Position numbers and translations under genes: made by a program. Under the pieces are notes generated by a model. The model made no database searches and was not told where the DNA came from. It worked only from the letters and a program-made list of their open reading frames with translations. A DNA stretch of 64,000 bases from Saprospiraceae bacterium (GTDB lineage: Bacteria; Bacteroidota; Bacteroidia; Chitinophagales; Saprospiraceae), in contig JADJWV010000002.1 of the NCBI GenBank assembly GCA_016716185.1, forward strand, positions 1,030,501 through 1,094,500. The letters are read 5' to 3'. How positions within the stretch are numbered: the first letter of the stretch is position 1; each line of letters starts with the position of its first letter. Positions 47,561 through 55,928 of the stretch are shown one piece after another.

Positions 47561-48277
47561 ATGGAACTTCATAATATTTTATTTGTTGATTTAGAAACGG
47601 TTAGTTGTGAATCTACCTTAAATAATCTCGATGAAAGGTGGCAAAAGTTGTTTGATCACAAGATGCGCTATTACCGGGAGCGTGAGCCTGACAAGACTCT
47701 TGAGGAATTATATCTGGAGAAAGCCGCGATTTATGCAGAATTCGGGAAAATCGTTTGCATCGGGGTCGGATTGTTCCGGAATAACCAACTGCGGATCAAA
47801 ACATTTGCGGGTCCCGATGAAGAATTGCTATTGACTGATTTTTTCACGCTTCTGACTTCACACTTTGGTAATCCCGACCGTCATGGAATCTGCGGGCATA
47901 ACATCCGGGAATTTGATGTGCCCTATTTGTGCAGACGGGCACTGATCAACGGATTGCAACTTCCGGCTCCTTTGCAAATAGGCGGGCGCAAACCCTGGGA
48001 ACTGAAACATCTTCTCGATACCATGGAAATGTGGAAATTCGGTGATATCAAGCATTTTATTTCGCTTGAACTCCTTGCTGCCTGCCTTGGATTGGAAAGT
48101 CCAAAGTCCGACATCGATGGCAGCCAGGTGGGACGCGTTTTCTACGAAGATGAAGACATCGAGCGGATCGCCCGTTACTGCGCACAGGACATTTGGGTAA
48201 CTGCAAATGTTTATCTCCGCTATCATCAACAGGCGCCGATTCCGTTTGAGCAGGTAGTGATTTCGGAAGCAGGTTAG
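47561..48277 (+). CDS. PolB-type 3'-5' exonuclease (DEDDy)
   Basis: 238 residues of ribonuclease-H-like fold, of the stand-alone exonuclease group related to the proofreading domain of DNA polymerase B. The four metal ligands appear in order: Asp10 and Glu12 in FVDLETV, Asp119 in HNIREFDVPYL, and Asp210 in YCAQD with the DEDDy tyrosine Tyr206. KIVCIGVG matches the strand after motif I. The role is probably 3'-5' trimming of DNA or RNA in repair or processing. The gene has no operon partner; a repeat-rich spacer follows. Confidence 0.9.
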   Translation: MELHNILFVDLETVSCESTLNNLDERWQKLFDHKMRYYREREPDKTLEELYLEKAAIYAEFGKIVCIGVGLFRNNQLRIKTFAGPDEELLLTDFFTLLTSHFGNPDRHGICGHNIREFDVPYLCRRALINGLQLPAPLQIGGRKPWELKHLLDTMEMWKFGDIKHFISLELLAACLGLESPKSDIDGSQVGRVFYEDEDIERIARYCAQDIWVTANVYLRYHQQAPIPFEQVVISEAG

Positions 48278-48289
48278 TTTTAGATGATG

Positions 48290-48313
48290 GATTATAGAGT
48301 AAGGAGCAAAGAG
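48290..48313 (+). repeat. Dispersed low-complexity repeat, direct copy
   Basis: GATTATAGAGTAAGGAGCAA followed by AGAG, preceded by GATGATG and followed by A/G-rich sequence to about 48345. A reverse-complement copy (22 of 24 bases) lies at 49143-49166, so the pair forms an inverted repeat around the broken four-helix gene. Confidence 0.65.
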
Positions 48314-48400
48314 GAAGGAAAAAGGGAAGAAGGGAAAAAGGGAATAAGGATTGTATAAAACCTTACCACGCCTAAATGCCTCCATGCCGAAAAGCCGAAA

Positions 48401-48458
48401 TCCCGATAAAATGGCATGATTCACAAGAAATGAAATAGTTAGCTTTCTTTTATCGGGA
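48401..48458. repeat. 11-bp perfect inverted repeat
   Basis: TCCCGATAAAA (48401-48411) and TTTTATCGGGA (48448-48458) with a 36-base loop, about 50 bases before the 3' end of the broken four-helix-bundle frame. It may fold in RNA read from either side; no T-run follows. Confidence 0.45.
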
Positions 48459-48509
48459 CGAAAGGTCGATTCTTCGAAACCTCGAAAGGTCAAAAACGGA
48501 AAATCTCAT

Positions 48510-48923
48510 CTAATTGTCATTTGTCTTTTTTAGATTACCTGTATGTGCTTGATTGGCTTTGCAGCTTAAAATAGATTTTGCCAACATTTTTGCAATGATG
48601 CTGGCATTTGAATGAATTGCGCTAAATTCATTTTCAGGCAAGTAATGGGTTGCTTTAAGTAATTCGAGTCAGTAAATTGATTCATTACATTCTTTAAATG
48701 CAATGGATAATTTGTGAATAAAATCAAGCTTGCTTTCCCCATTTCGGGCTTCTCGAACCATGGCTCCTATCGCCGTTCCGGAACGCAACAGTTGATTGCT
48801 CATAACATACTCTTTTTCAATTCTTGCTAAGTGCTTGTATATTTTAATAATGTTAATTGCGAATTCGAAAGTTCTGTCAGCTAAAATGGATTTATCTGGT
48901 GGCATTTTTTGTAAATTATTCAT
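48510..48923 (-). pseudogene. Four-helix-bundle (23S rRNA intervening-sequence-like) gene interrupted by in-frame TGA
   Basis: Read from the ATG at 48923, the frame encodes MPPDKSILADRTFEFAINII, YVMSNQLLRSGTAIGAMVRE and ESKLDFIHKLSIAFKECNE, all hallmarks of the TIGR02436 four-helix-bundle family. It stops at TGA (48669-48671) after NESIY. The frame continues beyond the TGA without shift as LELLKATHYLPENEF... for 52 residues to a TAG at 48510. Family members have Trp at exactly this place (YWLELL), so TGG has become TGA. Full length with readthrough would be about 137 residues. Either a recent nonsense mutation, a sequencing error, or a truncated 84-residue protein. The family occurs as inserts in 23S rRNA genes and as free-standing genes; function unknown. 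Confidence 0.8.
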
Positions 48924-49142
48924 GCAAATCTTATTGAAAACCATTTCAGGATTTGCTCAAATTATTGAGAAAAGTAAAATACCTATTAAAATGAATTCTT
49001 TATTGATGGAAACAACAATAATATTTTAAAGACTCAGGCCGCCAATCTTTACTCTACATCCAACATACTCCATACTCTTCTCCATATTAAGTGGATGTAT
49101 TTTTTATTTCAGTAATACCATGTCGGGACTCCATCATCCATA

Positions 49143-49166
49143 CTCTTTGATCATTACTCTATAATC
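49143..49166 (-). repeat. Dispersed low-complexity repeat, inverted copy
   Basis: The reverse complement reads GATTATAGAGTAATGATCAA followed by AGAG, with a GGATGATGG word beside it. It pairs with 48290-48313. The whole spacer 49030-49185 is made of such words (ACTCTAC, CCATACTC, CATCATCC) on this strand. Confidence 0.65.
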
Positions 49167-49182
49167 TAAGCTCCATCCACCT

Positions 49183-49190
49183 TATATTTG
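49183..49190 (+). promoter_or_regulatory. -7 box (TAnnTTTG) of the rpe transcript
   Basis: TATATTTG lies 19 bases before the rpe start codon at 49210 and is an exact match to the Bacteroidota -7 consensus. It follows immediately after the low-complexity repeat. No clear -33 element was found. Confidence 0.45.
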
Positions 49191-49209
49191 CAATGAAAAC
49201 ATTCACCAC

Positions 49210-49878
49210 ATGGCCCTGATTGCTCCTTCACTACTCAGTTGTGATTTTTTAAAAATCGGAGAAGAAATTCAATGGCTGGAATCTTCGGAATCTGATTGGC
49301 ATCATATCGACGTGATGGATGGCCGATTTGTGCCCAATATTTCTTTTGGACTGCCTGTACTTGCTGCAATGCACAGGATTGCTAAAAAACCTCTCGACGT
49401 GCATCTCATGATCGTTGAACCGGAAAAATACATCCTTGATTTTCGCAAAGCAGGTGCGGATCACATTACCGTGCATTTGGAAGCATGTACCCATTTGCAC
49501 AGAGTGGTTCAACAAATCAAAGAAACCGGAGCAAAAGCCGGTGTTGCGCTGAATCCTCATACCCCCGTTCATCTGCTTTATGATATTTTGGAAGATATCG
49601 ATATCGTTTGTATGATGTCGGTGAATCCGGGATTCGGCGGACAAAAATTCATATATCGATGTCTTGAGAAAATCAGAACGCTGAAAATCGCCATCGTTGA
49701 GAGAAATCTGGATGTTCTGATTGAAGTTGATGGAGGCGTTGGGTTGCAAAATGCAGAAAGCATCCTGCGCGCCGGAGCAGATGTTTTGGTAGCGGGCAAT
49801 GCTGTTTTCGCTGATGATCATCCCAAAAATGTGATCCGGAAATTAAAATCCATTTCAGTCGAGACCTTTGAATTTTGA
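49210..49878 (+). CDS. rpe: Ribulose-phosphate 3-epimerase
   Basis: 222 residues, the usual length. Family motifs are in order: APSLLSCDF at the N terminus, HHIDVMDGRFVPNISFG with the catalytic Asp and metal ligands, LDVHLMIVEPEKYI, MSVNPGFGGQKFI, and the phosphate-binding IEVDGGVGLQNA. It interconverts ribulose 5-phosphate and xylulose 5-phosphate in the pentose phosphate pathway, in the cytoplasm. The stop codon overlaps the TTG start of the TonB-dependent receptor, so the two may be co-transcribed. Confidence 0.96.
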   Translation: MALIAPSLLSCDFLKIGEEIQWLESSESDWHHIDVMDGRFVPNISFGLPVLAAMHRIAKKPLDVHLMIVEPEKYILDFRKAGADHITVHLEACTHLHRVVQQIKETGAKAGVALNPHTPVHLLYDILEDIDIVCMMSVNPGFGGQKFIYRCLEKIRTLKIAIVERNLDVLIEVDGGVGLQNAESILRAGADVLVAGNAVFADDHPKNVIRKLKSISVETFEF

Positions 49879-52445
49879 ACAAGTTGCTCAAATTCTTTCA
49901 TTTCAATAAAAGCACATCGATAATACAATTTGGGTGCATTTTATTTTTTTGTTTTTACCAGGCAGCGATGCTGCACGCTCAAATAGTGACGTTTACCATT
50001 TCAGGAAAAATCAAAGATGCTCAAAATGGCATTCCAGTTGAATTCGCAAGTGTGTATATTCCCGAAACAGCCTTGTTTACGGAATCAGATACCAATGGTT
50101 TTTTTCAATTGGCATTGCCAAAAAAGGATAAATATTTGCTTAAAATTAACCGATTGGGTTACCAGCCATTAGAAGTCAAACTAAGCTGGAAAGAAATCGT
50201 TTCTTGTAAAGTTTTAGTAATTGATCTAAAACGAAAAATCAGCAGAGAGGTCGAAATTATTTCTTCGAAGGAAGATCGGGAAAGCGGTGTGCGCGAAAAG
50301 GTTGAATCATTTTCAATGCTTCCTTCTGTGAGTGGAAATCTGGAAAGCGTTTTACCGTCTATAGCACTCGGACTGCGCAGCAGTGCGGGAGGTGAACTCT
50401 CTTCACAGTACAGTGTCAGAGGGGGAAGTTACGATGAGAATCTGGTGTTTATGAATGATTTTGAAATATTCAGGCCACAACTCATTCGCAACGGACAACA
50501 AGAAGGATTGTCTTTTCCAAATCCGGATCTGATCAAAGATTTAAAATTCCATTCCGGTGGATTCGAAGCCAAATTCGGCGACAAACTGTCTTCGGTTTTG
50601 GATATCCGATACAAAAATCCAGACACTTTAAAAGGAAGTGTAACTGCCAGTTTGCTGGGGATGAGTTTTCATCTCGAAGGAACTTCAGATGGCTTGCGCC
50701 TAAAATCTTCTAGCAGAAAATTGAGCTATCTGATAGGCGCCAGGTATAAAACAACGCGTTACATTCTCAGCAGTCTCGATGTAAAAGGAGAATACACACC
50801 TGATTTTTTTGATTTTCAATCATTTTTACAATACGATATCAACAGGCAATGGAAACTTTCCTGGATTGGCAATGTCAATCGCAGTCATTTCAAATTATTG
50901 CCAGAATCGTCAACCGTGGCCAAGGGAAGTTTTTTTCAAATCCTCAATTTAAATACAGTTTTTGAAGGATCTGAAGACGACTATTTCGAACAAAACATGA
51001 CCGGACTTAGTCTGAATTTTATTTCTGACCAATCTAAAGTGCCCTATTTTATGAAGTGGAGCGCAGCACTTTATTATGGACATGAAGTCGAACGCTTCGA
51101 TATTTTGGGTTATTACAGGCTGGTTGAAGTGGAAGCAGGCAATACAGATGAGGAAGGAAAGGAAGTAAAATTATGGGGAACAGGAACGCAACATGTATAT
51201 ACACGAAACAGGCTGAATAGCCTGGTCCAGCATTACGAATGGAGGGGTGCTGCCGATCTGGATTCTGAAAATGATCCGTTCGGTCAGTTTGTACAGTGGG
51301 GTGTATGGTACCGCCGAGAGCATCTCGATGATCGCATAAACGAGTGGGAACGGCTCGATAGTGCTGGATATTCTTTGCCTTTGTCGGATTCCGGACTACA
51401 GGTCTTCAATGTGTACAAGTCCTCACACGATTTTTACAATGATAAGATTGCGATATGGCTGCAGGATGAAATGAAATGGAAAATGAATTCCGGAAATTTG
51501 TTGAAAATAAATGCAGGGCTTCGCTTTCATCATTCGGCTTTAAACAAGGAAAGAATATTTAACCCCAGATTAAAACTGGAATGGATACCCCATCTCAGTA
51601 AAAGCAATACCCATATCTGGATTTCAACCGGGCTCTACCACCAGGCCCCTTTTTACAGGGAAATGAGAAGTCCGGACGGGAGCCTGAATACAGATCTTAA
51701 AGCGCAAAAATCGGCCCATTATGTAATTGGGATGCAAAGAGAGTTCTGGATGCGAAAATTGAGTCCGTCGAGATTTAAATGGATTAGTGAAATCTACTAC
51801 AAGGATCTATGGGATGTGGTGTCTTATGACCTGGAAAATGTGCGAATCCGATATTCGGGAAACAATGATGCCGAAGCTTATGCCATAGGTTGGGATAACC
51901 GGATCCATGGAGAGTTTGTACCGGGAGCAGAATCCTGGGTCAATTTATCTTTTCTTCGCACACGTGAACGACTGTTAGGCATACAACACAAGCAACACAG
52001 CCTTGAAAGTCCAGAAGGTAAAGACATTGACGATGTACCCCGGCCAACCGATCAGTTTATGGCCTTGAGTATATTCTTTCAGGATTATCTCCCGCAGAAT
52101 GAAAATTTTAAAATGCACATTCAGATTAACCTGGCCAGTGGACTGCCATACGGCCTTAAAGGCAGCAATACTGTTTACAGAAACGAACAAAGCCTGAAAG
52201 CTTACCACCGGGTCGATATTGGATTTTCCATGCAGTTGTGGGACAGAAATAAAAGCGGCAATAAACCCAACTCAATTTTTAGATTTTGTCGCCAGGCCTG
52301 GATCAGTGCGGAGGTTTTTAATTTGCTCAAGGTCAAAAACGAAGCCTCCATCAGTTGGATACGGACCTTATATAACTACCAGTTTGCAATCCCGAATTAT
52401 CTGAGCAGCCAGCGGTTGAATTTGAGGTTTAGGGTGGATTTTTAA
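49875..52445 (+). CDS. TonB-dependent outer-membrane receptor
   Basis: 856 residues from a TTG whose bases overlap the rpe stop; there is no earlier ATG in frame, and the segment IIQFGCILFFCFYQAAMLHAQ is the signal peptide. A carboxypeptidase-regulatory-like domain (about 38-120, SGKIKDAQNGIPVEFASVYI) precedes the plug (SVRGGSYDENLVFMNDF ... FHSGGFEAKFGDKLSSVLDI). A long beta-barrel follows and ends LNLRFRVDF with a terminal aromatic. It imports a ligand across the outer membrane using TonB energy. The ligand is unknown, and no SusD partner is adjacent, so a polysaccharide-utilisation role is not supported. Confidence 0.93.
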   Translation: MNKLLKFFHFNKSTSIIQFGCILFFCFYQAAMLHAQIVTFTISGKIKDAQNGIPVEFASVYIPETALFTESDTNGFFQLALPKKDKYLLKINRLGYQPLEVKLSWKEIVSCKVLVIDLKRKISREVEIISSKEDRESGVREKVESFSMLPSVSGNLESVLPSIALGLRSSAGGELSSQYSVRGGSYDENLVFMNDFEIFRPQLIRNGQQEGLSFPNPDLIKDLKFHSGGFEAKFGDKLSSVLDIRYKNPDTLKGSVTASLLGMSFHLEGTSDGLRLKSSSRKLSYLIGARYKTTRYILSSLDVKGEYTPDFFDFQSFLQYDINRQWKLSWIGNVNRSHFKLLPESSTVAKGSFFQILNLNTVFEGSEDDYFEQNMTGLSLNFISDQSKVPYFMKWSAALYYGHEVERFDILGYYRLVEVEAGNTDEEGKEVKLWGTGTQHVYTRNRLNSLVQHYEWRGAADLDSENDPFGQFVQWGVWYRREHLDDRINEWERLDSAGYSLPLSDSGLQVFNVYKSSHDFYNDKIAIWLQDEMKWKMNSGNLLKINAGLRFHHSALNKERIFNPRLKLEWIPHLSKSNTHIWISTGLYHQAPFYREMRSPDGSLNTDLKAQKSAHYVIGMQREFWMRKLSPSRFKWISEIYYKDLWDVVSYDLENVRIRYSGNNDAEAYAIGWDNRIHGEFVPGAESWVNLSFLRTRERLLGIQHKQHSLESPEGKDIDDVPRPTDQFMALSIFFQDYLPQNENFKMHIQINLASGLPYGLKGSNTVYRNEQSLKAYHRVDIGFSMQLWDRNKSGNKPNSIFRFCRQAWISAEVFNLLKVKNEASISWIRTLYNYQFAIPNYLSSQRLNLRFRVDF

Positions 52446-52449
52446 AATT

Positions 52450-52531
52450 AGGCTAGTAGGCTTGGAGGGATGTAGGCTTTTAGGTTTTGAGGCTAGTAGG
52501 CTAGTAGGTTTGGAGGGATGTAGGCTTGGAG
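52450..52531. repeat. Degenerate TAGGCTAGTAGG repeat
   Basis: Two near-identical 30-base copies (29 of 30 match), at 52450-52479 and 52498-52527, built of AGGCTAGTAGG, TTGGAGGGATG and TAGGCTT words, 4 bases after the receptor stop codon. The rest of the 384-base spacer up to rpsP holds no gene. Confidence 0.75.
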
Positions 52532-52747
52532 AAGTTGAATATTTTGACTCTTAACTTTTAGTCAATGAATATTGATTCATGTCCTGAACTTTTAAGGGTC
52601 GCTAAAAGCCTGTTAAGAGGGCTCGATGGTAAATGAAAGGTTGAAATATAATGTTCAGTATCAGACGATTAGTTTTAAATTGAAGCTCGTTAAATTTTAG
52701 TTTATATAATTTTTGAATGGATTCTATCCGATATTCCTAAAAACCCT

Positions 52748-52755
52748 TAACTTTG
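52748..52755 (+). promoter_or_regulatory. -7 box (TAnnTTTG) of rpsP
   Basis: TAACTTTG matches the Bacteroidota -7 consensus exactly, 74 bases before the rpsP ATG. It implies a leader of roughly 65-70 bases, long enough to carry a ribosomal-protein control element, though none was identified. Confidence 0.5.
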
Positions 52756-52829
52756 CGGCCCTTAATGTCGGCACAGTCTGTTTACAGAGTAAGTCGATAG
52801 AGGTCTAAACATTTTAAATTTAAGAACAA

Positions 52830-53279
52830 ATGGCCGTTAAAATCAGGTTACAACGCAAGGGACGTAAAAAAGCTCCCTTTTACCACATCGTCATCGCTGA
52901 CGCAAGATCTCCCAGAGACGGAAAATTTATTGAAAAATTGGGAATTTACAATCCGATTACCAAACCGGCAACGGTTGAAATCGATCGCGATAAGGCTTTC
53001 GATTGGTTGATGAAAGGGGCACAACCCACAGATACGGTGAATGCCATACTTCGTTATAAGGGTGTACTCCACCGCAAACACCTTCAAAGAGGGGTTTCCA
53101 AAGGAGTTTTAACCCAGGAGCAGGCCGATCTCAAATACAATGAATGGGTACAGGCAAAAGAAGGAAACATTGCCCAAAAAGTTGAAGCCAGAAAACAAGA
53201 AATGGCAGATTTCCATAAAAAAGTAAGTGGTGAAGCTAAAGCTGCAGCACCTGCTCCGGCTGCAACAGAAGAGGAATAA
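52830..53279 (+). CDS. rpsP: 30S ribosomal protein S16
   Basis: 149 residues. The first 80 or so are canonical S16: MAVKIRLQRKGRKKAPFYHI, then VIADARSPRDGKFIEKLGIYNP, the DWLMKGAQPTDTVNAILRYKG segment. A C-terminal extension of about 65 residues, rich in Lys, Glu and Ala (KVSGEAKAAAPAPAATEEE at the end), is typical of Bacteroidota S16. It belongs to the small ribosomal subunit. The usual rimM-trmD neighbours are absent; the gene is followed by its own terminator. Confidence 0.97.
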   Translation: MAVKIRLQRKGRKKAPFYHIVIADARSPRDGKFIEKLGIYNPITKPATVEIDRDKAFDWLMKGAQPTDTVNAILRYKGVLHRKHLQRGVSKGVLTQEQADLKYNEWVQAKEGNIAQKVEARKQEMADFHKKVSGEAKAAAPAPAATEEE

Positions 53280-53376
53280 AATTCTGCCCGATAACCGAAT
53301 ATTAGTTTTTAGTTTTGAATTTTATAAAATTATTTTAATATAATTTTATAAATAGATTAGTTTAAGAAATATCAAG

Positions 53377-53412
53377 AACCTGGATAGGATGTAATTCTAT
53401 TCAGGTTTTCTC
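53377..53412 (+). terminator. Putative intrinsic terminator after rpsP
   Basis: AACCTGGATAG (53377-53387) pairs with CTATTCAGGTT (53397-53407), 10 of 11 positions, followed by TTCTC. The T-run is short, so efficiency is uncertain. Confidence 0.6.
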
Positions 53413-53438
53413 ATTCTTAGTAAACAAAAAATATACGT

Positions 53439-54827
53439 ATGCAAGCGCTACTTCAGGATTACAAAGAACGTTTACAGGCCGTTGCCGAATTGATTCAAGG
53501 ATCAGACGAACTTGCGGCATATCTCGAGGAAGAGACTGTAGAATTGTATAAAAGTCTGCAGGATGTTTATGAACCCATGGTCGCAGAAATTTATCAGGAA
53601 GTGGCTGAAAACCATCCGCTTCAACTCCCCGAGCTTGAAAAAGTCCTCCTCAATCCATTTTTTGAGGGCCTTTTCCAACCCAGAATACTTGGGTACTGTG
53701 TACTTCGGGGCGAGATCAATGAACAATTCAAATACATTCGTCCGCAGGAAACATTCAAACAGTTCCTCCTGGCAATTGCCAATTCTACCAACTTTGATGT
53801 CATTCGTCAGCGCATAGGTCAGACTGTGCAACTGGGTTTTGCATTGAGCAGCGATATCTGGATTGCCAACCTGGTTGATCAGGTCGAAAATAAAAAGGTC
53901 AAAGCTTATTTTCAGTCGATGATCCACGACCGGTTCCGGGATACGGAAGAGCGTAAAAATCTTCTTATCCGTTACAAAAAGCAGTTTTTGCATTACAACT
54001 TTCTGTATGCCGAATTTCCGGAAACCATCAGCGAACTTCACCTGGAATCTGAGGCCCTCAAACATTTTTTGCAAAGCAGAATTGAATTCAAATCCAGCCA
54101 CGACAGCTATATTGAAGAAATTCACAAGCTGATCTCGCAAAAGACTTTTTATAAAGAGCCCGAATTCATTGACCTGATAGCGATCATTGCTAATTTTATT
54201 GAATTGAATCCCAATGAAACGCAGCACCTCGCCAATGCATTAAACGCATGCCGTTACGAAAATCCACAATTCAATACCTTGTATTTTAAATACCTGAAAA
54301 ACGCATATCGCGGAGGCGTTCTGTTTGGTCCTCAAGTCGATCGCAAATTTTTCAATTTATTAAACAGGAATGAAGGCGATGATCTGGTAAGGTTCTATAA
54401 CCTGTTGATCGCCATTCACGATAAAGGCTTCGTTCACGAAGACACGCTGGATGTGGTCAACGCCTTTTACAGCCAATACGAAGGCATGTCTATCAACAAC
54501 GAATGCCTGAGGCTGGCTTTCCTTCAGCTGTTTTCAAACGTCATTACGCATCTTACCGAAGCGGAATACCCTCACTTTTTTGATTTGCTCAGGACGTTTT
54601 ACAATTACATGAATGTCTTTGGGAATAGCGCTTTTGATCAGGAAACCAAAGGCTATTGTATGGACTACGTGAAAAAATTACTGGCTTTTTACAAAGACAA
54701 GCGAAGTAAAGAATATCAGGAAATCAAAAAGCACGTCAGTTCACAATTTGTAGAATTTGAATTCCTGACGGAAAAGGAAATCATCGACCTGTTTAAAATC
54801 AAAAGAAAGAAAAAGGAACAGGAATAA
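53439..54827 (+). CDS. Unknown all-helical cytoplasmic protein
   Basis: 462 residues with no signal peptide, no membrane segment and no recognised motif. The sequence is almost wholly amphipathic helix, with regularly spaced leucines and aromatics, for example the segments KHFLQSRIEFKSSHDSYIEE and FFDLLRTFYNYMNVFGN, as in helical-repeat scaffolds. It ends in a basic tail (FKIKRKKKEQE). It lies alone between rpsP and the HU/SPOR gene. It has strong coding character through its whole length, but the function is unknown. An HMM search for helical-repeat or Bacteroidota-specific families would be decisive. Confidence 0.8.
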   Translation: MQALLQDYKERLQAVAELIQGSDELAAYLEEETVELYKSLQDVYEPMVAEIYQEVAENHPLQLPELEKVLLNPFFEGLFQPRILGYCVLRGEINEQFKYIRPQETFKQFLLAIANSTNFDVIRQRIGQTVQLGFALSSDIWIANLVDQVENKKVKAYFQSMIHDRFRDTEERKNLLIRYKKQFLHYNFLYAEFPETISELHLESEALKHFLQSRIEFKSSHDSYIEEIHKLISQKTFYKEPEFIDLIAIIANFIELNPNETQHLANALNACRYENPQFNTLYFKYLKNAYRGGVLFGPQVDRKFFNLLNRNEGDDLVRFYNLLIAIHDKGFVHEDTLDVVNAFYSQYEGMSINNECLRLAFLQLFSNVITHLTEAEYPHFFDLLRTFYNYMNVFGNSAFDQETKGYCMDYVKKLLAFYKDKRSKEYQEIKKHVSSQFVEFEFLTEKEIIDLFKIKRKKKEQE

Positions 54828-54900
54828 CCCAACTCAATACTGTTGCTGAGGCAGTTATATCTGTTGGATATTCGTCATGCAGCAATGAAACTTCTTTGAT

Positions 54901-54908
54901 TATTTTTG
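54901..54908 (+). promoter_or_regulatory. Possible -7 box before the HU/SPOR gene
   Basis: TATTTTTG fits TAnnTTTG and lies 22 bases before the TTG start at 54931. It would drive the HU/SPOR-kdsA-oxidoreductase operon. Confidence 0.35.
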
Positions 54909-54930
54909 ATGCTCGCAGACAGTAAACAAA

Positions 54931-55926
54931 TTGACAAAACGGGCGAATATATTATACCTGCTATGGTGGCATTTGAACCGGTATCGGTGGTTTAAGATAC
55001 CCGGAGTAGGATGTTTTAGGTCCCGGACTGAAACGGCTCACGTCAACCATCTGGAAGGCCTGATCTATCCCGGATGTCTGAAAATTGGGATAGAACCTCA
55101 TGAAGATACAGATCCGGAGGAAATGCTGGAAAGCCTCTCATCAGATTTTGGGTACGCAAAAGCAGAACTTTCCGGGCAATTAAACGCATTAAGCAAAGCC
55201 GCCCTTGCTCAACTTGAATCTTCCGGTCATTTTGATTTCATTCCTTTTGGAACCCTGGAAATGAATTCGAATACTTTGGTTTTTAATCAGACGGAATTCA
55301 ATATCCACAAAGAATTTTACGGGGCAGTTCCACTTCCGGTACAGGCGGTTCAAAAAACCATCCAGGCTGAACAACTGCCAATAAAAACTCCCATCCCTTA
55401 CGAACAGAAAAAGAAAAGGGGAATTCATCCTTTATTCATTATTCTCGGAATATTGTGGATTATTTTCCTGGTGCTGTTGTTTTGGCCCGATAAAAAACCG
55501 AACAAAACTTCAACCGATCCAATTGCTCCGGATTCTTCCATGATCCTGACCTCCGAAGACAGTGCATTATTGCAATCTATCCAGGCCATCGAAACCGACA
55601 GTACGCCTGTCGATTCAATTTCTTCCCTGGTGGTTATCGACAAAGATTCTCAGGAAGCGGTAATCACTCCGGCGGTCGTGGATTCTCTTAGCCAGATTGT
55701 TCTCAATAAAGAATGCATCATTATCGTTGGATCTTTTGTCAATATAAATTATGCAAATCGTTTAGCCCAAAAGATCGGGCAGCAAAATCTGATAGTCTAC
55801 AGAGGTCAATACGGTAAATACAACAGGGTCGGAGTGAAATTCGATTGCATGGAAAAAGACCTGAAGCAGGTATTATCAGAGCTAAAACAACATTTTAATC
55901 CCGATGCCTGGGTCTTAAAAATGTAA
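54931..55926 (+). CDS. HU-CCDC81/SPOR membrane protein
   Basis: 331 residues starting at TTG; no better ATG is in frame. Residues 1-45 (ILYLLWWHLNRYRWFKIPG followed by VGCF) match the first HU-CCDC81-type domain of Bacteroidota, and residues 60-130 the second (LNALSKAALAQLESSGHFD, FIPFGTLEMNS). A membrane helix (HPLFIILGILWIIFLVLLFW) comes next, then an acidic Ser/Thr linker. The C-terminal SPOR domain (CIIIVGSFVNINYANRLAQK to the end) binds denuded peptidoglycan glycans. The HU-like part would be cytoplasmic and the SPOR part periplasmic, linking the two sides at the septum. It starts an operon: kdsA begins 2 bases after its stop. Confidence 0.85.
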   Translation: MTKRANILYLLWWHLNRYRWFKIPGVGCFRSRTETAHVNHLEGLIYPGCLKIGIEPHEDTDPEEMLESLSSDFGYAKAELSGQLNALSKAALAQLESSGHFDFIPFGTLEMNSNTLVFNQTEFNIHKEFYGAVPLPVQAVQKTIQAEQLPIKTPIPYEQKKKRGIHPLFIILGILWIIFLVLLFWPDKKPNKTSTDPIAPDSSMILTSEDSALLQSIQAIETDSTPVDSISSLVVIDKDSQEAVITPAVVDSLSQIVLNKECIIIVGSFVNINYANRLAQKIGQQNLIVYRGQYGKYNRVGVKFDCMEKDLKQVLSELKQHFNPDAWVLKM

Positions 55927-55928
55927 AC

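Noticed and set aside
47858..48493. A 211-residue minus-strand open frame
   Set aside because: Most of it is antisense to the exonuclease catalytic domain, the rest crosses the low-complexity spacer.
49249..49821. A 190-residue minus-strand open frame
   Set aside because: Antisense shadow of rpe, whose motifs are complete.
49875..52445. TonB receptor as part of a polysaccharide utilisation locus
   Set aside because: There is no SusD-like gene, glycoside hydrolase or sensor next to it; neighbours are rpe and rpsP.
53502..54227. A 241-residue minus-strand open frame
   Set aside because: It lies wholly inside the well-coded helical protein gene on the other strand and has no motifs.
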